From positions 1-64,000 of the forward strand of contig JBAKBP010001425.1 in NCBI GenBank assembly GCA_037953745.1: 64,000 nucleotides of DNA, read 5' to 3'. Made by a program: the position numbers and the translations under genes. The notes under the pieces were generated by a model. The model did no database searches, had not been told where the DNA came from, and saw nothing but the letters and a program-made list of their open reading frames with translations. Of the stretch, positions 31,925 through 43,200 are shown one piece after another. The first letter of the stretch is position 1. Every line of letters starts with the position of its first letter. The stretch comes from Lithodes maja (Eukaryota; Arthropoda; Malacostraca; Decapoda; Lithodidae).

Positions 31925-33122
31925 ATGGTAGAGATGGAAGCACCACGGGAAGATCAAGAGGACGGCTTGGTAGAGGCAGAGGAACGGATAATCTTGGAAG
32001 ACTATGGCCAAGCAGATACTAAGTGTCTTAAGTGCGGAACAACCAATGCAAGAAAGAATTCGCGAAAATGTTCCGGCTGTCTTAGATCTATTCATTTATC
32101 TTGTGCTAAGCTGACAAAGAAAACATCAGGAGAACAACCAAACTGGAAATGTCTCGCATGCCCAGGGCCCACTGCAGAGCCAACCGGGGCAACACCGGCA
32201 ACACCGGTCGCCGACTTGACCCAACTGGTGACCAAATGGAAAGCGCGGATCCAGGTCCTTGCCCGGGTACCTAAAGGAGCCAGAATCCAAGTGGCGGAGG
32301 CCCTTACAACCATCATAAAGCAGGCCCTACAGCTCAAGACACCCCTCGCATGGGCACGGCTCCTGGGTTTCTCCTATGGGGCCCTCCGAAAACCACCCAG
32401 AACCAACATACAAGACCATCTTCAGGTTTCACTAGCCACCAGAGTGAAACGTCAAGTAGCACAGTATATGGATGGAAACAAACTGGTGGAACCCCCCGAA
32501 CAGCAACCAAACAGGGCCCAGAAGCACCAGGACAAGGAAGAGGAAGAGGCTGAACAGCTACGTAAGAGGGTCGCGGCGAAGCTGGCGGATAGTGACATCA
32601 AAGGGGCCGTCAGACTGTTGTCCTCTTCAGAAGGTTTTGCTGGTCAAGGCACCGAAGTTGTTGAAGCCCTACAAGAAAAGCACCCACCTACACCTAGGGA
32701 CCTAAACCTCCCCCCTGCCCCAAATGACCAGATGCGCCAACCTTTAGTTGTCACGAAGGAGCAGGTGGTCGCCGCAGTGACTTCATTCCCAGCAGGCTCA
32801 GCCGCGGGCCCAGATGGTATCCGACCCGCCCACCTCAAAGGCCTCTTGGGTCGGGGATCAGGAGCTGCTGGGGAGGCACTCTTGGAAACCCTCACCAAAT
32901 TCATCAACATGGTTTTAAGAGGGGAAGTACCCGACTGTGCCACACCCCTATTTTTTGGGGCATCACTCTGTGCACTGGCAAAGAAAGATGGCGGTGTGCG
33001 CCCAATAGCAGTAGGGAACACCTTCCGCCGCCTAGCCACAAAGGTGGGTTTGAAACCACTCTCGAATGGCCTAGGTCAACACTTAAGACCAGTTCAACTA
33101 GGTTTCGGAACTCCAGGGGGGG
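31925..33122 (+). pseudogene. ORF of element F, N-terminal part: PHD finger and start of RT
   Basis: Residues 34-79 form a C4HC3 PHD-type zinc finger: Cys 34, 37, 49, 52, His 57, Cys 60, 76, 79, with the usual Trp two residues before the last Cys pair. A basic and charged linker with KEEEEAEQLRKR follows, then the RT entry (SAAGPDGIRPAHLKG, LCALAKKDGGVRPIAVGNTF). The frame is lost in a run of seven G at about 33116-33122 and ends in unrelated residues at 33187. The RT continues in the next frame, so the break looks like a one-base homopolymer indel. PHD fingers usually read histone tails; here it could guide the element to chromatin, which is inference. The first ATG at 31925 is the likely start. 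Confidence 0.85.
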
Positions 33123-34965
33123 TGAAGCTGCTGTACACGCAACCCGCACCTACCTCAGCCAAGCCCAAGAAAAACGAGTGCTTCTAAAGATTGACATGCG
33201 GAACGCATTCAACAGCATTCGCAGGGATGTCTTCCTCCGTGCAGCTCAAGAACACATCCCCACTCTGTACCCCCTACTTTGGCAGGCTTATTCCAAACCT
33301 TCAATCCTGATTTTTGGCGAGACGGTAATCCCATCAGAGACTGGGTTACAGCAGGGAGATCCAGGTGGTCCTGCTCTTTTCTCAATAGGGGTGGATGCAG
33401 CAGCTAACAAAGTAAGGTCAGAGCTGAATGTATGGTACCTGGACGATGCAACCTTGGGTGGGTCAGTAGAGAACGTTCTAACTGACCTAAATAACATCAT
33501 AACTGACCTCGGCCAGGCCGGGCTAGTGATAAATGACACCAAATGTGAACTTGTTCTCCTCAACCACACACGTGAACAAGAAGAAGAGACTCAGGCCCTG
33601 TTCCGAAACATATTGCCAGATGTAAAGATCCTTCAGGAGCACCAGCAAACCCTATTAGGTTCCCCACTAACTCTGGCAGCAATCCCACCAGCACTTCAAG
33701 TTAAAAAGGAGGAGCTTCAACGTCTCGTGAGTCGCCTGATACACATCGATGCCCACTCAGCTCTGGCCCTGCTCAAGAACTGTTTCTCCTTCCCAAAACT
33801 CCAATACCTCCTGCGCACATCGATGACTTACACGAACAACGGCGGCCTCCAAGAATTAGACAGCATAATCCGAGATGCAGTGACCAGCATCACCAACGTG
33901 GAATTTAAAGAACGGGCCTGGACACAAGCCACCCTTCCTGTCCGCCTCGGGGGCTTGGGCATACGGAGAGCCTCGGATATTGCCTCCCCAGCCTTTATCT
34001 CTTCCCTCATCGCGACCAACGACCTCGTATTGTCCATCCTTTATTCTAAACCCGGAATGACACTTAACGGGGACGTAACAGCAGCGATTAACACCTGGAA
34101 GGGAAGTACAGGAGTAGAGGAGGAGCCTCAGGGTACCTCCAGGAGCAAACAGAAAGCGTGGGATACCATCTCGGCGAAGAAAACTCAAGAAAATCTCCTA
34201 ACCAATGCAGACCAGGTTGCAAAAGCACGCCTCCAGGCAGCCGCCCGTTCGGAGAGTGGCTTGTGGTTACACGCCATCCCCATCCCACCTCTTGGAACTC
34301 ACTTGGATGCTGAAGCGCTCCGGGTCGCCATCGCGCTCAGAGTGGGTGCGGCAGTTTGTCACCCACACACTTGCAAGTGTGATGGGAGGATGGATGCTCA
34401 AGGTCACCATGCCTTGTCATGTAATTACAACGCAGGCTGCCTGCCAAGACACTCTGCACTAAATGATGTCATAAAACGGGCCCTGCAGAGTGCTAACTGT
34501 GCATCAATCCTCGAACCACATGGACTTCACAGAGAAGACGGCAAACGGCCAGATGGGATGACCACTTACCCTTACAAGAATGGCCGGTGCCTCGTGTGGG
34601 ATGCCACATGTGTTGACACTTTCTCCACAACCAACGCCGCCAGAAACGCCGACGAAGCAGGTGAAGCCGCCCGGATAGCAGAAAATAAAAAGCGAGAAAA
34701 ATATCAAGCCATCGCCAGAATTCATCAGTTCGAGCCCCTGGCATTCGAAACTTCAGGAGTCTTCGGCCCTACCACCCTTAAGATGGTGAATGAAATAGGC
34801 CGTAAAATCAGAGAAGTTTCAGGAGAACCCCGGGAAACCCTCTGGCTCAAGCAAAGACTAGGGATGGCTATCCTCCGGGGCAATGCCACCAGCGTCATGA
34901 GCTCAGTTCGACAGGACTGGGTCATGCCACTGCGTGAGGCCCCGGCAGGAGTGGTGTATCCGTAG
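33123..34965 (+). pseudogene. ORF of element F, C-terminal part: RT, CCHC knuckle and restriction-like endonuclease
   Basis: RT motifs in order: LLKIDMRNAFNSI (first Asp), LQQGDPGGPALFSIG, VWYLDDATLGG (catalytic DD) and GLVINDTKCELV. After the thumb comes a Cys/His cluster (CHPHTCKC ... GHHALSC). KRPDGMT follows, and 15 residues after the PD comes an Asp in VWDATCVD: the PD...D pattern of the restriction-like endonucleases of R2-group non-LTR elements. A segment with ENKKREKY and PLAFETSGVFGP follows, and the frame ends at a TAG. There is no apurinic-type endonuclease upstream. The endonuclease assignment rests on this motif pattern only. Confidence 0.82.
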
Positions 34966-35223
34966 TCTTTCCACAGTAGGGTAAAACAAAACATAAACTT
35001 TATTTGTATGTAACATGTGTGATACACATTAATAAAAGGGGATGTGTCGGATGGTTGAAAGCCACAGTTGCTCGCGCGTTTGGGGCTAGCAACACGTATT
35101 ATGAAAAACATGCATCCTCCTTCATTCACTGTCCCCCCCTTTACTCACTCAACCCCACAATTTGCCGGAGGATAACAGGTTTTTCACAATACGTAGACGG
35201 AGGTCTTTTTAAAAAAAAAAAAA

Positions 35224-37742
35224 AATAAGGACTCTCTATACTTATTTGGAACAACCACCTGGTCTACTACCCTCGCACCGCCCTCCAACTTCGATTTTGG
35301 GTCTAGAAATCTGCGGTACAATATCCTGTTGAGCCTAAAGAAATCTCCCGGCTTCGCATCCCCATCTTCCTCCAACTCTATGGCACCATTGCTATAACGA
35401 GCTAGGCTAGCGTCTTGCAGCTGCTGCTCACTAATGTCCCTGGGCGTCAATGCATCAAGATGGTTTTGTAATAAGACATTACCCCGGCTAGTAGGCTCTA
35501 CTGCCTTTGTGGCTCTCGCTACAGCTCTTGCCTCACGCGAAGTCTTACCCAACTCTGCCTTGTTACACACCATATCTGGGCCAGAGTCAACTCCCGTGTT
35601 TATTATAGGTCCAAGTACCGAATCACCGAGAAGTGCAGCAGAATCAATGTCCCTTTTCCTGCCCTTAGCAACCTTCTCCTGATCCTTCCTCCACTGTCCC
35701 CGAGGTTGAGTGCTAGGCTGTGCAGGAGCCGCAGAGCGAGATCGGGTTACCACACAGGCCATCTTATCCTGTTGGCACCTCCCAACCCATTCCCGATTCT
35801 CACCATCCACGTCGGCCGCCCTCTCGGCAACGACTAAGGGTGGAGTCCCGGAAGTGGGCACCGCAAAGTCGTTGCCGAGAAGAAGGTCGATGCCCTCAAC
35901 TGGCAAACACTCAACGATCCCTACATCCAGCTCCCTGCACACCTCTCCCACTCTCAACTCCAACCTCACAAGTGGGTATGACCTCGTAGCATTTATACCC
36001 TGCACCACAACAACTCTGGCCGCATTTATCGGTTTCCCTGTGAAGTTCCTCAACAAAGTTTGCGAAGCCCCCGTATCCCTCAGCAAGTCAACCCTCCGTA
36101 GTTCACTCCCCCAGCTCACAAACCTGTGTCCCCGATGGCTACAGAAAGTGTCCCGGACAGGTGTCGAGCCTTCCGTACGCTTCTTTACCGCGTGTGCCTC
36201 AGCTGCTGACAACCTACCCCGGGCAGTTGCTGCAGCCTTCAGAGACACACCGATACTGTGAACCAATGACACCGGCTTAGCGGGAGTGTTACTAGGGCAC
36301 TCACGTGAATAATGGCCTAGCTTCTGACATTTGTAACATTTCACATCCCCAATGGGCTTCTTCCCTTGTGCGGGCGAAGAAGGGGCCTGACCTTTAGTAA
36401 ACGGGAGAGGCTTGTGTTTGTAGGTGTTATTAGGTGCAATGCATTTAGTGTGGTTATGTGTGTCATAGGATTTGTTATTATCGAAAACTCTGGTGGGTGG
36501 GGTATAGCGCCCCTTCTGCCCTGACTCAGCCCTCTGAGCGGCACCGCAACCACGAATCAATGATAATCTGAGGTCTGCCATCTTGGCAGCCTCCTCTACT
36601 GTCTTGGGACATTTTTCCTTAATGTTCAGCGTTAGATCGGTTCCAGTACATTGGTAAAACTGTTCCAGATAGAAAAGTTGCTTAATTTCCTCAGCCGACT
36701 CTGCGTGCTCGGACCGAAACCAGTTATTACCTGCATCTGTTAAGTCCCGTGCGTGCTCCATAAAACTGACGTCGCTCTTCTTATTCACGCCACGGAACTT
36801 CAATCTATAAGTTTCGGGTTGCAGTTCGTAGGCCCGGAGCACAGCCTCCTTCACCAGTCCATACACTACACTCTCGTCCAGTGACAGTGCATCGTAGGCT
36901 TTCAACCCCTTACCCACTAGACGTGATGAAACTAATGCTGCCCATTTAACCTCCGGCCAGTCATACTCACGACACTTCTTTTCGAAACGAGCAAAAAACT
37001 CAGTCACTGCTGTCTCATCAAATGCGGGTACTAACTTAATTAAATGCGAAAGTGAGTCTGTAACCCGGTGCCCACCACCGAGATGACGCCCCGTGGTCTC
37101 TACTCTAGACTTCTCGACATCCATTTCAGCCTGGTACCTGGTTGCATCCAGATTGGCTTGGATTCTAGCAACCTCTATGCGTTCTATACTAGCCTGTTGT
37201 ATCTGTATCTGAGTCTCCTGCAGCTTAAACTTAGCTAGTTCTAGCTGAAATAACATCTCAGGAGACGGGCCTGGGGGGGGAGAGCACAAAATGGGGGATC
37301 CACACCGAGACGTGTTTACGGGTAAGCCAGCTTGCCCTTGAGAACCCTCCTGCTGCATCGTGCTAAGACTCGCTGGCTGAGGGCCCAGCTCAGGGGTAGA
37401 GTGGAATGGAGGCTTGGAGGGAACCCCCCAAGACCCCACTCCACCCACCGCCCCATCGCCATCACCCAACAAACATGCCACCAAATTCTTCTTGGGCCAA
37501 CTGTCAGGACAGTCCCGCCCCAAAACCGTGGCTAAACAGCGAAGACCGTAACAATCAATAGCCTGCAGGCGCTGTTCGGTCAAAGGTGTCTGCAAAAATG
37601 CCCGGGCATCCCTCTCTCCACTTATAACACTCCCCTCCCTAAACATCTGTTGTACTTGCTGGTTACTAGGCTGTACCGTGTTATCCTCCCCCGTAAATGA
37701 TGAGTCATTAGACATAGTGCTGGTTATACAATTGCTGTTCAT
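35224..37742 (-). pseudogene. Gag-Pol of element E, N-terminal part (Gag, protease)
   Basis: Starts at the same ATG as in A and contains Gag, the CCHC knuckle CYKCQKLGHYSREC, the DTGAS protease and the linker up to the integrase zinc finger. The frame then reads into the A tail of element F and stops. It carries a two-residue insertion (QIQIQQ) relative to A in the helical part of Gag. Apart from the LINE insertion I see no break. Confidence 0.93.
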
Positions 37743-37987
37743 AAAAAAAAAGAAGTGCTTATTACTAATTGCAGTCTCGACTCACAAAATGTTAAAGATG
37801 CTTGAATGACTCTACTCTAGACACCCCCAACGAAACAATCTGCAAGTCCACCAATACAATAATGACACAATAAAAATTCCTCCAATATGCAAGAAAATTC
37901 TAGCCAGCTCTACTAGGTAGCATAGAATAGTTCTCCAAAAAAAACATGTGATAGGATACTACTGAATCTTGTGCAAGGTCGCCATTT

Positions 37988-39775
37988 TGTTACGGCTGGA
38001 TCGGCAATACATATTCGGGATTCTTGATCGTAGGACAGAAATGGCTTATGTGACAACGACACGCTCGATTCCAGTCCCAAATACTATATGCTCCAGACAA
38101 CAAAAGCACCAACGCCCTACAGAGTTATCGTCTATGGTAACGAGGTACCTTAACTCGGCGAAAGTGTACAACAGGGGTAGGCTATGAGGCTAAACTCCCT
38201 CAGACATTTATAGGTTACGTTATTACTAAAGAAATGCAATACTCAAGAAACTACGTTAATATTAAGCCTCTAATAATGTAGAATAGAAGCAGGCTAAAGG
38301 TATGACAGTGAAATGCTAAATGACAAAGGTACACGCCTACTTGAAAGCGCGTGCACTAGAATAACTGTCCCCTACTAACATGCACTAGCATGTAGCATAC
38401 AAGATGTTCATGATCCAGTAGATACCTAATAATACGCATGGAAGGAACATAAATAGTAGTCACTTATTGTAATAATGAATCTATACTTGGAATAACTAAA
38501 AGGTTGCAGGCAACAGTACTGCGCCGGTAGCCTACTACCGCATAGGCTACTTCGCTTCTCTCACTCTGTCTCCCCTCTGAGTCCGTATGCGCCCTACGCA
38601 ACGGAACTCCGGACACAGCAGCAAAACGACAGTGCAGTTAATTGATACATGAAAGTATTAATAGTGTTGTCTTGTGTGTGAGTAATGTGTACTGTAAAGT
38701 GTTACATACATAAACTTAAAGAGAGCTGCAATGCATAGTAAAATAAAGATATCACCCACTCATCATCCCCATGTGTTCTAGCTAGCAGGCCAAGTCACAG
38801 GAACAACGAGTCCCAGCACCGAAAGCGAGAACCCAGGAAAAGACTGCAGAGAACACAAGGACAGATAAATTACGTTACTCTACTATACCGGCACTACGAG
38901 CGAGCTGTAGTCTCTGGTACTGCACTCGCTCCTGGCTCGGTAGGCAAATCAAGGCCAAGTCCTCGCCCCTCTACAGACAACTCCTGGGCATGGTCGGGCT
39001 CTTACACATGGCACTAGTCTAGTCACAAATTGGATGATGAGCTGGGCATATAACTCGTGAACATGTAGAACGTTCACCAACTATCCTCATCAAGAAGATC
39101 GCTGTTCACATTAACCCCTTAAATCTAATACATGTAAATATATGCTTGTCCTAAGAGTAATACGAGAGGTGAGTGCTGAAACTCCTTTAGGACCTCAAGG
39201 GAAGGGTATGCATTTAAATAGAGAGAAGAATGAAATGAGAGTAATGTCGTCAGAGAGAAAGAGTGCAACCGTGAGAAATTGGGAGAGAGGGCAAGGGATG
39301 TTAGAATCTCAAAGGTTCTAGGCAACCTGATCATGGAACACACAGCGAGCCTCCATGCAATGTGCAGTACGACAACATGGGCAGCCAGGCAGCATATGCA
39401 GGCGGCAATGTACTACCAACCCTGTCGCACCTAGCTATAAGCGCAGGGCTGCCAACCGGTCCATACGTCTGGCAACCATTGCTACCCTCTCGCTCTGAAG
39501 TCTAACTCACTCTCTCTCTCTGAATTCCTATTATCTCATCTATCAACTTCTCTATTGATACTACATATTAAATGGAAGGTCTCGACATGGCTTAAAACAA
39601 AACCCACCACTGGTTAGCAAATGACGAGACCTTTGCAGAGATACAAAGAACACAGTTATACGTTGTCACACTCAATATAAGCAGCCAACACGGTACATGG
39701 CCCCGCACCGTGTCGATACAGTGGAGTACCAAGGAGTACAATCAGGTTGCGTTGCTACGCACTGGGTGCGTCACA
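37988..39775 (-). repeat. 5' LTR of element E
   Basis: 1788 bp, same ends as the other LTRs. The leader with the primer-binding-like TGGCGACC lies at 37743-37987. Confidence 0.95.
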
Positions 39776-39779
39776 GTAG

Positions 39780-40042
39780 TTTCTTGAGTATTGCATTTCT
39801 TTAGTAATAACGTAACCTATAAATGTCTGAGGGAGTTTAGCCTCATAGCCTACCCCTGTTGTACACTTTCGCCGAGTTAAGGTACCTCGTTACCATAGAC
39901 GATAACTCTGTAGGGCGTTGGTGCTTTTGTTGTCTGGAGCATATAGTATTTGGGACTGGAATCGAGCGTGTCGTTGTCACATAAGCCATTTCTGTCCTAC
40001 GATCAAGAATCCCGAATATGTATTGCCGATCCAGCCGTAGCA
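39780..40042 (+). repeat. 5' LTR of element D, right part
   Basis: Continues D's LTR after element E, ending GCCGTAGCA, where other copies end GCCGTAACA. The putative primer-binding site TGGCGACCTTGCACAAG follows at 40046. Confidence 0.92.
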
Positions 40043-40285
40043 AAATGGCGACCTTGCACAAGATTCAGTAGTATCCTATCACATGTTTTTTGGAGAACTA
40101 TTCTATGCTACCTAGTAGAGCTGGCTAGAATTTTCTTGCATATTGGAGGAATTTTTATTGTGTCATTATTGTATTGGTGGACTTGCAGATTGTTTCGTTA
40201 GGGGTGTCTAGAGTAGAGTAATTCAAGCATCTTTAACATTTTGTGAGTCGAGACTGCAATTAGTAATAAGCACTTTTTTTTTTTT

Positions 40286-43200
40286 ATGAACAGCAATTGT
40301 ATAACCAGCACTATGTCTAATGACTCATCATTTACGGGGGAGGATAACACGGTACAGCCTAGTGACCAGCAAGTACAACAGATATTTAGGGAGGGGAGTG
40401 TTATAAGTGGAGAGAGGGATGCCCGGGCATTTTTGCAGACACCTTTGACCGAACAGCGCCTGCAGGCTATTGATTGTTACGGTCTTCGCTGTTTAGCCAC
40501 GGTTTTGGGGCGGGACTGTCCTGACAGTTGGCCCAAGAAGAATTTGGTGGCATGTTTGTTGGGTGATGGCGATGGGGCGGTGGGTGGAGTGGGGTCTTGG
40601 GGGGGTTCCCTCCAAGCCTCCATTCCACTCTACCCCTGAGCTGGGCCCTCAGCCAGAGAGTCTTAGCACGATGCAGCAGGAGGGTTCTCAATGGCAAGCT
40701 GGCTTACCCGTAAACACGTCTCGGTGTGGATCCCCCATTTTGTGCTCTCCCCCCCAGGCCTGTCTCCTGAGATGTTATTTCAGCTAGAACTAGCTAAGTT
40801 TAAGCTGCAGGAGACTCAGATACAACAGGCTAGTATAGAACGGATTAAGCTGCAGGAGACTCAGATACAACAGGCTAGTATAGAACGCATAGAGGTTGCT
40901 AGAATCCAAGCCAATCAGGATGCAACCAGGTACCAGGCTGAAATGGATGTCGAGAAGTCTAGAGTAGAGACCACGGGGCGTCATCTCGGTGGTGGGCACC
41001 GGGTTACAGACTCACTTTCGCATTTAATTAAGTTAGTACCCGCATTTGATGAGACAGCAGTGACTGAGTTTTTTGCTCGTTTCGAAAAGAAGTGTCGTGA
41101 GTATGACTGGCCGGAGGTTAAATGGGCAGCATTAGTTTCATCACGTCTAGTGGGTAAGGGGTTGAAAGCCTACGATGCACTGTCACTGGACGAGAGTGTC
41201 GTGTATGGACTGGTGAAGGAGGCTGTGCTCCGGGCCTACGAACTGCAACCCGAAACTTATAGATTGAAGTTCCGTGGCGTGAATAAGAAGAGCGACGTCA
41301 GTTTTATGGAGCACGCACGGGACTTAACAGATGCATGTAATAACTGGTTTCGGTCCGAGCACGCAGAGTCGGCTGAGGAAATTAAGCAACTTTTCTATCT
41401 GGAACAGTTTTACAAATGTACTGGAACCGATCTAACGCTGAACATTAAGGAAAAATGTCCCAAGACAGTAGAGGAGGCTGCCAAGATGGCAGACCTCAGA
41501 TTATCATTGATTCGTGGTTGCGGTGCCGCTCAGAGGGCTGAGTCAGGGCAGAAGGGGCGCTATACCCCACCCACCAGAGTTTTCGATAATAACAAATCCT
41601 ATAACACACATAACCACACTAAAAGCATTGCACCTAATAACACCTACAAACACAAGCCTCTTCCGTTTACTAAAGGTCAGGCCCCTTCTTCGCCCGCACA
41701 AGGGAAGAAGCCCATTGGGGATGTGAAATGTTACAAATGTCAGAAGCTAGGCCATTATTCACGTGAGTGCCCTAGTAACACTCCCGCTAAGCCGGTGTCA
41801 TTGGTTCACAGTATCGGTGTGTCTCTGAAGGCTGCAGCAACTGCCCGGGGTAGGTTGTCAGCAGCTGAGGCACACGCGGTAAAAAAGCGTACGGAAGGCT
41901 CGACACCTGTCCGGGACACTTTCTGTAGCCATCGGGGACACGGGTTTGTGAGCTGGGGGAGTGAACTACGGAGGGTTGACTTGCTGAGGGATACGGGGGC
42001 TTCGCAAACTTTGTTGAGGAACTTCACAGGGAAACCGATAAATGCGGCCAGAGTTGTTGTGGTGCAGGGTATAAATGCTACGAGGTCATACCCACTTGTG
42101 AGGTTGGAGTTGAGAGTGGGAGAGGTGTGCAGGGAGCTGGATGTAGGGATCGTTGAGTGTTTGCCAGTTGAGGGCGTCGACCTTCTTCTCGGCAACGACT
42201 GCGGTGCCCACTTCCGGGACTCCACCCTTAGTCGTTGCCGAGAGGGCGGCCGACGTGGATGGTGAGAATCGGGAATGGGTTGGGAGGTGCCAACAGGATG
42301 AGATGGCCTGTGTGGTAACCCGATCTCGCTCTGCGGCTCCTGCACAGCCTAGCACTCAACCTCGGGGACAGTGGAGGAAGGATCAGGAGAAGGTTGCTAA
42401 GGGCAGGAAAAGGGACATTGATTCTGCTGCACTTCTCGGTGATTCGGTACTTGGACCTATAATAAACACGGGAGTTGACTCTGGCCCAGATATGGTGTGT
42501 AACAAGGCAGAGTTGGGTAAGACTTCGCGTGAGGCAAGAGCTGTAGCGAGAGCCACTAAGGCAGTAGAGCCTACTAGCCGGGGTAATGTCTTATTACAAA
42601 ACCATCTTGATGCATTGACGCCCGGGGACATTAGTGAGCAGCAGCTGCAAGACGCTAGCCTAGCTCGTTATAGCAATGGTGCCATAGAGTTGGAGGAAGA
42701 TGGGGATGCGAAGCCGGGAGATTTCTTTAGGCTCAACAGGATATTGTACCGCAGATTTCTAGACCCCAAATCGAAGTGGGAGGGCGGTGCGAGGGTAGTA
42801 GACCAGGTGGTTGTTCCAAATAAGTATAGAGAGTCCTTATTGTGTCTGGCGCATGATGTGCCGGTGGCGGGTCATTTGGGGGTAACAAAAACATTGGCGG
42901 CATTGGGCAGGTTTTTCTGGTGGCCTGGGGTCAAGGCTGATGTCTGTGCATGGGTGGCTGGGTGTGCGACCTGCCAGACAACGGGGAAGCCTAACCAGAC
43001 AATCCCGAAGGCACCTTTGTTTCCCATACCTGTCACCGGGCCTCCGTTCAGCAAAGTTGTAGTAGATTTGGTTGGCCCTTTCCCGCCTACTAGTAGTGGC
43101 AATAAATTCCTGTTGACAATCATGGATGTGGCTACGAGATACCCGGACGCATACCCCATGAGAAACGGCTCGGCAAAGGCAGTTGTTAAAAACTTATTAT

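Larger units (their letters stand above)
31718..35223 (+). mobile_element. Element F: non-LTR retrotransposon with PHD finger and restriction-like endonuclease, nested in E
   Basis: The unit sits inside E's pol frame with AATAAGGA on both sides (31710-31717 and 35224-35231). It ends in an A run, as expected for target-primed reverse transcription. The 5' end has two copies of CCCATCAGAAAGGTTGACTA 71 bp apart (31727 and 31798) separated by a T-rich stretch. It carries one coding region broken by a single frameshift, with a 3' untranslated region of about 250 bp. It looks close to full length. Confidence 0.9.
27057..39775 (-). mobile_element. Element E: A-family LTR retrotransposon nested in D's 5' LTR
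   Basis: 12.7 kb including the inserted LINE F. LTRs are at 27057-28842 and 37988-39775. GTAG flanks both sides (27053-27056 and 39776-39779), and the text of D's LTR continues exactly across. Between the LTRs I saw only a handful of substitutions (for example AACTTGTGAAC against AACTCGTGAAC) and small indels, so E is young but older than F. Confidence 0.95.
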
